This document shows, piece after piece, positions 44,850 to 56,472 of a stretch of DNA of 64,000 nt. The notes under the pieces were generated by a model. It had not been told where the DNA came from. It did no database searches and was given only the letters and a program-made list of their open reading frames with translations. Source of the stretch: Anniella stebbinsi (Eukaryota > Chordata > Lepidosauria > Squamata > Anniellidae); NCBI GenBank assembly GCA_029215795.1, contig JARDYH010000003.1, positions 261,261,062 through 261,325,061 of the forward strand, written 5' to 3'. A program made the translations under genes and the position numbers. Numbering within the stretch: the stretch's first letter is position 1; each line of letters opens with the position of its first letter.

Positions 44850-45265
44850 TATCCTTAGCAGTTCTTCTAATGAGTTGTAGTTTTGTAATGTGGCCGGCGA
44901 GCTAAACAGAATCAAGCTCACAGCGAATCAACACATATGAAAATGGTTTTTCTCTGAATCACTATATTCACTGAACAAAATATGATATCAGGAATAAAAA
45001 GCTACAATCGAGAGCATACTCAAAGTGAATAATGGTGCAATTAAAAGTCCCTCCAGGACTGTAACTCTTTGGAAATGTGGAAGATTCACACAGAGTTTCA
45101 ACCTGTATCTGCCAAGACAAAGGGAAATGTTGATAAGTACCAGCTAATGGGTGATATCCAGATGAATTAAGCCAGGATACTTGGATTGAAGATGATTTAG
45201 TCTCTCGGAAATCAGTATGACTAATAATAGTTAGGTACTTTTTACCAGTCTTCTGAGACACCAGT
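44850..45265. other. Candidate conserved noncoding element
   Basis: Repeat-free, with TAATGAGTTGTAGTTTTGTAATG, a GGCCGGCG word and AAATTAAGCC-like stretches. No reading frame with domain features. Composition-based inference. Confidence 0.25.
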
Positions 45266-46449
45266 CTGTAGGGTGACTAAATGCTGCAATCCTATACTAT
45301 TTCTGAGTGAATGTGCATAGGATCAGGTTAAACTTCTGGGAATTGACATTTTAATAAGCTTTGATTTAGCACATCCCATGCCTTTGTAAATCAGTTTATA
45401 TCTCTGTTTTTTAAAAAACAGCTAAATTGCTTATTTTAGTAGCTTATAATTAACATTGTTTTCAGGAACTGTGGACATGTTGCACATGTTTTACAATATT
45501 TGTATTTTGAGATTGTCAAAATCTACTGTGAAAAACCAGAATTGGCTCTTTGGTGAAAAAAAAAATCTTGATGGCTGAAAAGGACAAAAATAAATAACCC
45601 TTTCTACTTTTAGAAAGTCTTGTCTCCAGTTTCCTAAGAGTGAATGTCTGTTCAGAATTAAGTGTGACTGAGTTCAATGGGACGTACTCCCAGATAAATG
45701 TGTATAGCATTCACCCTGTGCATACTTTATATTAAATTAGGTGTGGGTGCTTGGGAGATAGATGCAATCCAGAACCAACTCAAGCAACCTTCCTCTTTAG
45801 GCATAATTTATTTGGGTGTGTACCTCCCCCCCCCCCCTCCACATGTCTTATCCTACATGGTAGGAAGGGATTGTGTTTCCTCTTCAAATCTTTTCCTGAG
45901 TGCATCCATTTTCTGCGTTCCATACACATGGATGGAGTAAAGTGAGAAGACTTTGCCGTATGGATCAAGGGAAGAGGTTCTACAAACAAGGCAATGGAAG
46001 GAGGCATACGTGCCTCCATATCTCAGATCATGTTGTCCAAAGGATCTGGCACTAAGCAGGGATTTGGACAGAGAGGTAGCATGGCAGTAAGCTCGCCCAT
46101 TGCTTGCAAGAGGTCTCATGTTAAATTTCTAGTTAGGACTGGGAAATACTGAAAACATAGGTATCTGTTGTCAGTCAGTGTGGAGTAGATAACATTGAGT
46201 TAAAAGGATCAGTGATCTGACTCATAAGTCCCTGATAAGAGATGTGTTGGATCAAATAAAAGGGCCTATTTAAAGATGCATAAGAAAGTATTTTTTTCTT
46301 TGCAAAACATGTGAACATGCCTTGTTCCCTTCGAACATGAGTGCAAGCATGTGTCCATCGAAAATATTCGCAAGTTCTCAAACGTGTCCTGGTGTTCACT
46401 TAATTCCTGATCCCCAGTTCAATTTGCACAAATTTCTTCCGTAGACTGT

Positions 46450-46643
46450 GGCCCAATCGACACCAAGCAGGATATAGCACTATGGAAGTGGTATGAAAGC
46501 AGTCGATGGTATGTGCCTGTGGGATGCAACAGTTGTCAGTACACTTCAATACCACTATAAAGCAGTAGTGTGGCTCTTGCCTTTTATATACCGCTTTCAT
46601 ACTGCTTTCATAGCGCTGTATCCTGCTTGGTGTAGATCTGGCC
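46450..46643. mobile_element. Palindromic MITE family 1
   Basis: From GGCCCAATCGACACCAAGC to CTTGGTGTAGATCTGGCCC, with inverted arms around ATAAAGCAGTAGTGTGGC. Confidence 0.8.
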
Positions 46644-46869
46644 CGAATCAGCTCCACCACAGCCTATGGAAGAAAGTCGGAAACCTGTGCAAATATGGGG
46701 GGTTTTGAGCAAATTTGGGGAAACTTGCACAAATCTCCCATTTGATCACTGCCATTTCTGCAGGCTTCCCATTTGCGCAGGTCAAGCAGTGATCTCTCAA
46801 ACACGAATGGAAATGCGGTATGAGATGAGCGGCAAGACAAGGGTTCAGAGAATTAGCAATCTTGAACTT

Positions 46870-46995
46870 CACTCATTAGGAGATCCCTGGGCCTATCTAG
46901 TCCAGCATTCTGTTCCCAGAGTAGCCCACCAAATGCATATGGGAAGCCCACAAGCAGGACACAGTTGTAGGAATCTTTCTGTGTTCACGTGCATC
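46870..46995 (-). repeat. CR1 LINE 3' fragment
   Basis: GGGCCTATCTAGTCCAGCATTCTGTTCCCAGAGTAGCCCACC is the reversed CR1 end, followed by GGGAAGCCCACAAGCAGGAC. Confidence 0.75.
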
Positions 46996-46999
46996 CTTC

Positions 47000-48280
47000 C
47001 AGATGAGTTTCCTAACCTGGAATCCCTGGAACTGTTCTGCATCAATGTACATTGCCAACTTTGCTTTACATTAAAAAAAAAAAAAGAAAAAGAAAGGGAA
47101 AGCCTTACATTTACCCATGAGTAGGTCCCATGGAACTCATTAACGTGTACTTCTGAGTAAGCATGCTTAACGATTTCTCTGGAGGTGGGGTCAGCTGGGG
47201 AAAATGCCCTTACTCAGCTTTTCCCCCCTTCTGGGAAGATTTCTTGCTACCGCCTGTTTTCTGTGCATGGAATCTAAATCGAACTTTGTGTCAAAGGTTT
47301 TTGAAAAGCATATTGGTGAGAAATTGAAACTATACAATACAATCGGGATAGGAGGGTAAACAAAAAATAATAATAAAAAACACCACTCTTAGCTGCGATG
47401 AGGCAATGAATTGAGGCCTGACATGATTCTTCCTGCTGCTTTGATTAAAAGCAAGGGCTTATATTTCATTTTAGTTTTTTTATATTTTCTCTCCCCCACC
47501 ACCTGCTTTCTGAATGTTGCTTGATGCTTGGGAGGCTGAGCTGAATTAAGGCACATGGGCAATGCAATGTTTAAAACCATCCTCGCCTTTTCAAACCTAA
47601 TTCATTTGCAGTTCTCTCTCCTCTGCCCATTTACACACAGGGTCAATGAGATGGGTCCCTTCCATTGTCCCCGTCATTTCACATCTAAGATCTACCCTCA
47701 TTATGTCCTTCAGGCTGGACAGGTTGCTAGGGATAGGCAAATTGTCAGTTTTGCTTCTCTTGTAGTCACTTGTTGAGTTTTTGGTTTTTTTAAAAAAAAT
47801 CTCAAATCCTTTCTCCCACCAGATATGAAGAACTTTGTGTATTCTGGCAAATTATTAACAAACCGGAACTGAAACAGAATTCTCACCCATGTGCACCAGC
47901 CAAATTCAAGAGGTACATCTGTTCCAAGCATGGAAAGGATCATGATGGGCCTGCTTGCCATAGAGCTGTGGAAAGATGAGGAGGCTGTCAGAAAAAAAAA
48001 AAAGAGGTGGGAATCCTAATTCAGTTTTAACAGGGCCAAATACATCAGGATTTGAAGCCAGATTTTTAAGAGCTACCCACACAAAACCCTGGCCCTGGAT
48101 GAACTAATATGTCCACATTTCTTTTTGGAGAAATTTACAAATTTTGGTAAATCCTTGTCAAAACCAAATTGAAATCAGCCTCTCCTGATTTTAAATTTCT
48201 ATTGAGGCTTGATGCCAAGCATAGCCTAGGGCCCCACATAAACTGCTTGGGCACACTGCTGCTGACAGTAATACTAATTT
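47000..48280. other. Low-copy sequence with an A-run
   Basis: A poly-A/GAAA run lies at 47071-47095, and a trace of the AGTAGGTCCCATGGAACTCA repeat at 47118-47165. No gene is seen. Confidence 0.3.
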
Positions 48281-48283
48281 GGA

Positions 48284-48317
<34 letters not shown>
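48284..48317. repeat. (TC)n microsatellite
   Basis: A TC tract with minor interruptions. Confidence 0.9.
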
Positions 48318-48928
48318 GCTTGATGCCAACAGCAGCTCCAGGTCCTCTCAGCTGGACTCAGCCACACCACCATTTCGATTCCTCTACAATGCAATGGTGT
48401 ATATACATACATGGATATCATATTTATAGGAGAAAGAAATTGCAGCAGAGGCAAGACCAGCTGGACAGGACTGGTGCTCCTTCCATTGCTACTGCTAGGC
48501 TACTGCCTACCATCACCCATGGCCTAGTAATCCCACCAGGGACAGCCTGCAGGAGACGCTGGACCAGCCTGAAGACATCTGCTAATACTCACCTTGGATT
48601 TTGATTTCTCATGCTCCTGACATTGATTTAAATAGAAGCAACCTTCGTGATTTGGCTGATTCCTCCCAACTATAGGCTGTTTAGCACAGACTCTAACAAA
48701 GACAGCCTTGACGACTTCTAGGAAGGATGCCCTTTAAGACTCAATGAGAGAGAGAGAGAACAAGAATGGGCACTACCTTGCATATGATTTGCATATGCTA
48801 ATTTATAAGTATAGATGCCAATTTAGAAATATTTTAATTTAATTGGAACTACAGTCCACAATCATAGCGCAGAAAGCTATGACCAGGTGGCCTGACCCTG
48901 ATAAATCTGCTGCCCAGGTGCTAACTAT

Positions 48929-49787
48929 TAGGGATATGTATCGTATTGTTAAAATGTCTGATAATGATACGACAAAGTCATTATCAGACATCTGATTAAC
49001 GATAACGATACGATAGGAAAACCTCCGATAAATATCCGATCCAATAATTTTCAGCCCAATTATATTGGAATATCGGACTGCCATATAAATAAACCTCTAA
49101 CTTCTGTATTTTAAAAGTTAGAGGCTTGAAACTTGGTCACTGTGCTTATGGGGTATGCCTAAGTATGGGTATTAAATCTGAGATCGATTCCTCCAACCCT
49201 CGATTTTATATGAATTTATTAAAGATCATTTAGGTTCTGACAGGTCAGAATGACAGCTTGCCACGTGCATTCATTCAGACCTGTCAAAAAGTTGCAGGAT
49301 CTTTAATAAATTAATATAAAATTGAGGGTTGGATTGATCTCAAATGCCATACACATGTCTAGCACAAGTTGCTACACATATGTGCCAAATTTCAGATCAA
49401 TCCCTTCACCCCTGTATTTTATATGAATTTTTTAAAGATCCTGCAACTTTTTACCTGTCAGAACTTAAACGTTCTTTAATAAATTCATATAAAATCGAGG
49501 GTTGGAGGGATCGATCTCAAATTTCATACACATACTTAGGCATACCCCATGAGCATTGTGACCAAGTTTCAAGCCTGTAACTTTGAAAATACAGAAGTTA
49601 TAGGCATTTTGTTCTAAAAATATTCAGCTCTATAGGGCACAATGGGACTGCAAATTAAATATTAGATTTCCAATAATTATCGTGAAGACGATATGATTAA
49701 CCTACGATATTATTGGAGACAATAATTTTTTGGGTCCGAAATTCCGATAACGATAAAATACGATATTTTCGGGCATGCACATCCCTA
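48929..49787. mobile_element. Foldback hAT-like element D, TATCG type, 859 bp
   Basis: Starts TAGGGATATGTATCGTATTG and ends with the inverse of TAGGGATGTGCATGCCCGAA. A perfect 8-base duplication CTAACTAT flanks it (48921-48928 and 49788-49795). Subterminal zones repeat TATCGTTATCG-like words, and inner arms repeat TTCTGTATTTTAAAAGTTAG and GGGTTGGAGGGATC blocks in inverted pairs. It is opposite in orientation to elements A and B. No transposase. It inserted into the left target duplication of 49802-50114. Confidence 0.88.
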
Positions 49788-49801
49788 CTAACTATTGATG
49801 G

Positions 49802-50114
49802 AAACCAAGAACAAACAAGAGCCAGCTGTACTGGTTGTGTTCCCAATGCGTTTCGACAGGAGTCTTAATCAAGGGAATTACAAACTCTTAAAGACTAGAA
49901 GGCATATGTAGGATGTCTGACCTTTGGTTAAAATCAGGTGATTAACAGACATCCTACATATGCTTTGAAAGACTGAATATCTTCTACTCTTTTTGGTTGA
50001 AGAAAAGGAGAGGGAATCCTCCTGAACAGCCTTTAAGAGTTCGTAATTCCTTTGATGTCTCACATCGGAACTTTTTGGGAACCCGATCAGTACAGCTGTT
50101 CCCTGTTTGTTTTT
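49802..50114. mobile_element. Inverted pair of Penelope-like terminal repeats
   Basis: The two halves are inverted: AACAAACAAGAGCCAGCTGT at the left mirrors ACAGCTGTTCCCTGTTTGTT at the right, with AATTACAAACTC and CATATGTAGGATGTCTG also mirrored. Minus-strand 49877-49835 reads TTGATTAAGACTCCTGTCGAAAC, a degenerate hammerhead-like core; the right half has a more decayed TTTGATGTCTCACATCGGAAC. Flanks are 15 bases matching at 13: GCTAACTATTGATGG, split by element D, and GCTAATTGTTGATGG (50115-50129). Inverted terminal repeats and a hammerhead suit Penelope-like elements. Confidence 0.55.
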
Positions 50115-50307
50115 GCTAATTGTTGATGGGCCACCGTTCTTATGCTTCTTTAGCTTTAAACCCGACTTAGAAGGGATAGCTTTTTAAATACATGACACAT
50201 TCACATAGAGGATAGTCAGCAAAAGAGGACACATCAGAACCCTACTTTTAAGCTGTTGACTTGTAGCATCTGTAGGGTTTAAATTACCTGAGAAGATGGG
50301 TGTGTAT

Positions 50308-50539
50308 GGCTGAATTCGGACGACACAATATGCAACTGGGGGTGGGGGGTGGGAAACAATCGTCAGTTGTATTGACCGTCGTGTCGTCCAATTGTTGCCA
50401 TAGTCTACTCAGTGCTGATTCTAATCCACACCGCAGTTGATTATTTATTACCATGTTGTGTGGGGAGTACCCCCTAGATGAACAACTGTAAAGTTGATTT
50501 TTACCCCACCATTGACTATCGTGTTATCCGAATTCAGCC
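50308..50539. mobile_element. MITE family 2
   Basis: GGCTGAATTCGGACGACAC and TTATCCGAATTCAGCC are the inverted ends. The interior closely follows 24116-24339, sharing GTTGATTATTTATTACCATG and ATGAACAACTGTAAAGTTGA. Confidence 0.75.
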
Positions 50540-50739
50540 TCTGTGTGTGAAGCTTTAATGACAGAGTTATCCTGCCAAACTACTCCTCACCTTAACATGA
50601 CTTGTTAACCCTGGTTCACAGATCTGAGGAAGAAGAAAGGGAGGAATGGAAGAGAATCTGTCACTTGCATTGGATCTTCAGCTTTGCTACAAATAGCCGC
50701 AAAGTTGCAGCTAGAGGTTTCCTAAATCATAAATTTTAA

Positions 50740-50955
50740 TATTGTGGCCAGGGCCTTCCTTTTATCCTGCTATAGTGCTGCCTAATTATCTTAGATGGAA
50801 CAACCACACTGCTGTTATCTTATCCCAATTTCTTTCATTATGGTCTAAATGGGGTTTTAAAAAAATGTTTTATGGGTTGTTGCTTCACCTTACTTGTGCA
50901 TTGCCCACAAATGTTTGGTTACTGGGTAGTGGTAATAAAATAAATGAATAAATAT
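50740..50955 (+). repeat. LINE-like 3' end
   Basis: T-rich sequence followed by GTTACTGGGTAGTGGTAATAAAATAAATGAATAAATA, as in L2-type tails. Coding part not recognised. Confidence 0.35.
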
Positions 50956-52180
50956 CAGCAACTCCCCATCTCTCACTGACAGATCTTGTATACTGGGTGA
51001 ATGGGTTTCCCTTCCACTCGTCCCTGGTGCACCCTTCTACCCCACTCAAAAACTGCTCGGTAGGGGGAGGGTCTCTCAGGAGCAGATTTTGGGGGTGCAC
51101 AGAAGCTGTGGAGAGCAGTTTCCTGCTCCTCATTCTACAGATTAATTGGATACTATCTACTGGTGCTCTTTAAAGAAAAAGTAGTTGGTGGTCTGACGAG
51201 GATGGCTGCAGCGGAAGGAGAACGACTGAATGAGAATGTCTTAATGCATGACTGGAGATCCCACTCCATGAGTGGATTTCCACTCATGCAATGCTTGGAT
51301 CTAACCATAACATCTACCCCCCCCCCCCGCCAAAAAAAAAAATAGATCACAAATCCCATAATAATCACAACCAACCCAGGATTCTGGCACAATCCCGTTT
51401 GATAAAGAATAGATTTTGCTTTTATTGGTAGTTCCAGGCTTTAAGCCAGAAGAACTTTGATTTCATTATCCTGAAGAAAGAAGTGGGACATCTTCATTCA
51501 CAGTTATCAGACGGATGCTGCAGTACTAATGCTAGGGCTAAATCCTGTTCCTACTGGAGTCGGTAATGCTGTGTTCCCTCACCCCTACCTCTGTTGATGT
51601 CCTTGGTGCAGCATTTCTGATGGGTGAGAAAAAGCAGTCAAGTCAGATCAATAACCAATGAAATGTGTCACCTGATAAACAAGCAAGCATTCATGCCGAG
51701 AGAGACTCAGTGAGATCCAGGGATACTGCAAAGCCATTGAGCATCTTTTGGTGATGCCCTGTTTAGGCTGCCTTACTAGGATCCTGTATTCACCAGGAAA
51801 TTAGGGAGAGCGTGCTTTTCAGCTGAGGTTATATGCTATCGGCTGTTAGAAAATAGAAGCTATGGTTTGGCATCCCAGTAGCAGAGTAGGAAAAGGACAA
51901 ATCTGCTTCTGATCTGTGTCACTCTCACACATAATTCTGTTCCATCCCATTTCCACATTATTCAGCTTTTTAAAAAAGAAAATCTGCATAAAATATGAAA
52001 ATACATGTTTTAAACATCTTTTCTCTCAAAGCACATATTTCTAAATGTATTTCAAAACAAAGCACTTCTAAATGCTTTATTTCCCCCCTTCCATGCGTGC
52101 ACTTTTAATATATTTTGTATAATTCTTGAGCCAAGATAGAAGTGAATCAAAATGTTAGGGAATTGTATAATTCAGTGAAT
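50956..52180. other. Low-copy sequence, nothing recognised
   Basis: Poly-C then poly-A runs at 51317-51341. No gene or element with ends is seen; 51960-52100 is AT-rich with repeated AAATGTATTT-like words. Confidence 0.3.
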
Positions 52181-52186
52181 AACTAA

Positions 52187-52442
52187 GGCCAGATCTACAC
52201 CAAGCAGGATATTGCACTATGAAAGCAGCATGAAAGTGGTATATAAAGGGCAGGCGCTACATCAAGCAGGATATAGCTATATGAAAGTGGTACAAAAGTG
52301 GTAGATGGTATGTGTCAATGGGCCCCAACAGTTGTCAGTGCACTTCAATACAGCTATAAAGCAGTAGTGTGACTCCTGCCTCTTATATACCACTTTCATA
52401 CTGCTTTCATAGTGCTATATCCTGCTTAGTGTAGATTTGGCT
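52187..52442. mobile_element. Palindromic MITE family 1, full-length with doubled left arm
   Basis: Starts GGCCAGATCTACACCAAGC and ends GCTTAGTGTAGATTTGGCT. The inverted arms (GATATTGCACTATGAAAGC and GCTTTCATAGTGCTATATCC) extend over about 70 bases. A second CATCAAGCAGGATATAG start at about 52260 lies inside. TAA on both sides (52184-52186 and 52443-52445) may be a 3-base duplication, as in PIF/Harbinger elements; other copies do not show it clearly. Confidence 0.85.
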
Positions 52443-52684
52443 TAAATTTAAATGCACACATTAATCCAGGGGGTGAGGCTCTGGTCAGTTCATATTGGAA
52501 ATTGCAAAGACTGAATTCTGCGATCATCCCTAGTTTGGAAAAGGAGGAGGAGGAGACCAACTATAGCACTGTGCATAGGGTACATAAGATTTTCAGCACC
52601 TCTGCTCCAGCAGCTGTTTACCCCATCCTCCAAAAAGATGCCTAGAAAATTGCAGGAACCCCTGGAGCAATATTCCAGGAAGGG

Positions 52685-52890
52685 GCCACATCTCAGTAGC
52701 GCAGCCCCTTCTTTGCATACAACATCCCAGGTTCAATCCCCCTCCATCTCCATGTAGATCTGGGAAAACCCCTGCCTTGGTCCTTGGAGAGCCTTCTGCC
52801 AGTCAGTCTTGACAAATTGCGCTAGACGGGCTCAATATTGGGTCTGATTCATGATCAGGCAGCTTCCTATGGTGCAAGGCACTCCATCTA
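52685..52890 (+). repeat. tRNA-Ala-like SINE
   Basis: Box A-like CTCAGTAGCGCAGCCCC and box B GGTTCAATCCC are in the head. The body (CTTGGAGAGCCTTCTGCCAG, GTCTTGACAAATTGCGCTAG) and the end CAGGCAGCTTCCTATGG match the reversed copy at 37965. Confidence 0.75.
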
Positions 52891-52985
52891 CTGAGTATTA
52901 GCAAAGTCCTTGCCACTGCCGCCACCACCATAATGGTGATTTGCTTCATGGGCTTCTGTTGATCATGGTTGTAACATCATCTTAA

Positions 52986-53030
52986 TCCTCCTCCTCCTCC
53001 TCCTCCTCCTCCTCCTCCTCCTCCTCCTCT
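52986..53030. repeat. (CTC)n microsatellite
   Basis: About 14 CTC units. Confidence 0.95.
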
Positions 53031-53039
53031 AATTATTTC

Positions 53040-54435
53040 TTTTCCATCTAGGAAAAGGAATTGAGGCATGTTGGTGAGCTTGTCCAGGGATATGACTTAT
53101 GTGAAGGATGTGCCCATGGGCAGATTACATTGACATGTCTAGTGATTTGCCCTTTCCCTGCTACTGCTTAGACTTCCATGCAGCAACGCCAATCATACCA
53201 CTTTGGTAAAGTAAAAAACAGAGCTGGAAACTGGGATTTTGGAGAACAATAACTTTTACGAAAGAGGTGTCATTTTAGATCTCTCTCCCTCCATCTCTCT
53301 CCCTGTGTTTTTGTGTGATATTTTAATAGGAATGGTAAGATTCATGGCCTCGACTGGAAGCCACCTTAGATACACCCAAGGTTAATTTTTTAAAAAAGAA
53401 TCAGCATATTTGAGTATTTGTTCAGGGTATTTTCTCTCTGCTTTCAAAAACATGTTCTTACAATAAATGACATAAACAGGAAAACAAATCCAGGACTCTA
53501 GAAAGAACCTGTCAGACGTATCTTCATTTACTATATTGTTAATCCCTTTAACAATATTAATCATATATCATTAGATGACAAATCATATCATTATGTGAAA
53601 GCCGTGTTCAAACAACAACACACATTCATTGTTGGGAATGCCGGTGTGGAAAATAGAAGGGAGGAATAAGTTCCTAGCTTATAATGCTCTAATGTTTATA
53701 TCTAGACCTGAGTGTTAATGGAGGCTGCAGAGAGAGGTCCTGGTTTTCAGCAAATTGTAGGACTGGTCGTTCTCATACATTATCCACACATATACACATG
53801 AGGAACCGGCACTGTGACAGTTGATTTGTGGAAGGTGCCAATTTTCAGGGATCCCCTTTCTCCTCTAACCCACAGGCCAACCCATTTAATAGGGTCCCCT
53901 AACACTCTGTGTAGCATGGGGGGAGGGCTGGAGGACCTGTCATGGGGTGGACGGGGTAAGGACATCCTCTTCTGCCACCTCAGTTGAATGCACCTAAATC
54001 TGGATCCAACCAATTACAACTGAATTAAGGCATGAAAACTGGCAGAAGAATGTGCTCCATTGTGTTTGAGGTAGTTGGTGGTTTCAGACAAATCCTTATG
54101 CATTCAAGGAGCATGGGAGGGTCATGGGACCATGTGGGTTCAACTCTCACATTGTACCTGGAACCTGAAGGGTCTGTATGCAAATGTATATGTGCTGAAA
54201 TCCTCTATATGAGGGCAGATCCTGATTGAGCCAGGAAACCTCCTTCCTTGCATGGAGGATCTCAATGCACATGCGCTGGAACATGTATAGAGCCCATTCA
54301 AACACTGGATGAACATATGGTTGACAGGTCTGGTAGCCACAAGTCCCACTTTCCCTCATCAACTCATTAGTTGTATTCATGTGAACATGCCTAATATGAA
54401 CATCTGATATGTGGGAAAATGTCTGAAATTGCCCT
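53040..54435. other. Low-copy sequence, nothing recognised
   Basis: The AT-rich block at 53390-53590 (ATTGTTAATCCCTTTAACAA, an inverted word) is repeat-free and could be regulatory, but there is no further support. Confidence 0.3.
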
Positions 54436-54439
54436 TTAA

Positions 54440-54530
54440 CATTTTATTTATTTATTTATTTATTTATTCAACCTGTACACCATTTAATATCCTATCATCT
54501 CTAAGTGGTTCACAACAGCAGCAACGGTTA
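54440..54530 (-). repeat. L2-type LINE 3' end
   Basis: An (ATTT)n tract followed by GTACACCATTTAATATCC and AAGTGGTTCACAACAGC is the reversed LINE end; truncated after less than 100 bases. Confidence 0.5.
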
Positions 54531-54627
54531 GAAAAGTACTTCTCCATGTGTCCATTTTTTTTAAAAAAAATGTTTTATTTTGTTAAAACTCGCAATAAAA
54601 ATTGATTAAAAGAAAGAAAGAAAGAAA

Positions 54628-54751
54628 AGTAGTTCTCCAGATATTTTGGACTTCAGCTCCTAGCATTCCTGAGCATTGGTCGTGCTGGCAGGCCCATGTG
54701 GGAGGTGAAGTGTGAAACATCTGGATATCTCCCTTTTGCCCACCCCTGTAA
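54628..54751. mobile_element. Small palindromic hAT-like MITE with intact right end
   Basis: Arms CTCCAGATATTTTGGACTTC and GTGTGAAACATCTGGATATC are inverted. The right terminus TGCCCACCCCTG is a hAT-style end; the left terminus is lost in a GAAA tract. Confidence 0.6.
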
Positions 54752-54835
54752 GGCAGAATAAAACTAAAATAAAAACAATATAATCTCAATATGAAACAAT
54801 AAATCGTTAAAACATTACAATACAGTTTTGTCTTT

Positions 54836-54935
54836 GTATTTATTGTTGTTCCCTGCCTCGATCCAGAGGGAGAGGCGGGTTAGAAATAAATAAATAAATA
54901 AATTTATTATTATTATTATTATTATTATTACAATA
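54836..54935 (+). repeat. L2-type LINE 3' end (same subfamily as 40110)
   Basis: TTGTTGTTCCCTGCCTCGATCCAGAGGGAGAGGCGGG, then AAATAAATAAATAAAT and ATTATT runs, matches the tail at 40705-40790. Only about 100 bases are present. Confidence 0.65.
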
Positions 54936-54954
54936 ACAATAACTAAGCAGTGTT

Positions 54955-55190
54955 GTAATCCATTACAGGCCAGGGAATGTCTATATCAACCAATATGTCT
55001 TCAAGATGTGTTTAAAGATCACCACAGTTTCTGCTTCTTGAAAAAGATGTGGATGGGTGTTCCAGAGGGTGGACGCCACTATTAAGGATGTACAGACTCT
55101 CTGTCCATTCTCGCTGGGTGCTCGTTCAGCCACCATGACCAACCGCCCCTGCTCACCATGCAAGATTTGCTGCTGATCAGCCCAATGTTA
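54955..55190 (-). repeat. L2-type LINE fragment
   Basis: Reversed wording AATATGTCTTCAAGATGTGTTT, GTGTTCCAGAGGGTGGACGCCAC and GTGCTCGTTCAGCCACCATGACC parallels the C-terminal block; frame lost. Confidence 0.45.
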
Positions 55191-55923
55191 CAGTTGTAGA
55201 TATATATGGTATTTTCCCATCGCTGTTCCGTCACATACAGAGGTCACCATTAATCCATTAGTAAGTAAGAAACATTCCACTTATTCCAGAGGAGGAAATA
55301 ACAGCAACTTGGAACCCTCCCAGGCATCTCCCTCTCTCTGGCATTCTAGAGACTCAAAAACATTCTAGCTGAGAGGCATTGAACATGGTGTGAATATTAA
55401 TGTTCTGGATGTGTTCGCAGAACTGTGGGTTTGGACGAGTGCCAAATCTCAGCATCTGAAAGAAGAAGCTGTTCCAAGACCAGTTCATGTGCTACAGTGG
55501 ACATCATTCCCATCATTAGCATTCACATTAGCAATGTAGCAGATCTTCAGGGATCGCAGCTAAGGAACATCCATGATCTCGGATGCAGATTCTTGAATAT
55601 CAAATATGAAGAAGCAGAATCTCTCTCTCCCACACAAGGAAATGTTGCTTGTCCTTCTGAAACTCATTTTCCTTCCCTTGGAATTGGTTGGGTTTTTTTC
55701 ACGTGCCTTCAAATTTTGATTTAGGTGGCTTTTACTAACAACTCCAGGAGTCCCTGGTGTTATCAACTTTGTACTGTGTATGGAGTTTATCAGTCCGGAA
55801 TTCCCAATGAGACATCCCATGTTGTTTTTTAGGGCTCTCTCCTTATCTGGAAATATCACACTCAGAATAATTTTCAGCAAAGGAGTGTGTCCACCAAACA
55901 CCTCCTGTGTAGGAAGTAGTGCA

Positions 55924-56227
55924 TAGGGATGTTGCAGGTGCCCAATTGGGTCTGGGAATCTGATGGGATCCCCAACATCCATCCCACCCGGACCCAGTTG
56001 GGCAGCCATGGCACATTCACAGGCCCATGCTTTGAATGCCTGTGCAGCACGATGGGTGCCTGCCAGGGAATTGTGTATTTCCCATGTTGTGTAAATGGTA
56101 GCTGCAAAGACCCATTTATGTTTAGCTCGTGCAGTGCCATGAGTGGCAACAGGTGGTGGCAACAGGTGGTGGCAGCAGACAGGCGAGTGTCCAATGAATC
56201 AGATGTGGGTGAGTCCATACATCCCTA
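55924..56227. mobile_element. Probable small hAT-like element, TAGGGATG ends
   Basis: Left TAGGGATGTTGCAGG and right CCATACATCCCTA share a 9-base terminal inverted core. The flanks GTAGTGCA and GCAGTGAG match at 5 of 8, so the duplication is decayed or absent. The interior contains CCCAATTGGGTCTGG and its partial inverse GACCCAGTTGGG. Confidence 0.45.
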
Positions 56228-56472
56228 GCAGTGAGCCCTCCTTATAGCAATTACATCATCCCTTTCTCCAAGAGAAGGTCCCCTTTTTTGGCAAGTGTAA
56301 GAAAGATTAAGGCCTCATCTACACCAAGCAGGATATAGCACTATGAAAACTGTATATAAAAGGCAGGAGCCATACTATGGCTTTATAGCAGTATTGAAGT
56401 GCACTGAAAACTGTTGGAGCCCATTGACACATACCATATACTGCTTTCATACTACTATATCCTGCTTGGTGT

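Noticed and set aside
55560..56162. Minus-strand frame of 200 codons, the longest in the window
   Set aside because: It crosses into the probable transposon at 55924-56227 and has no domain; the overlapping 114-codon frame on the same strand is just as good.
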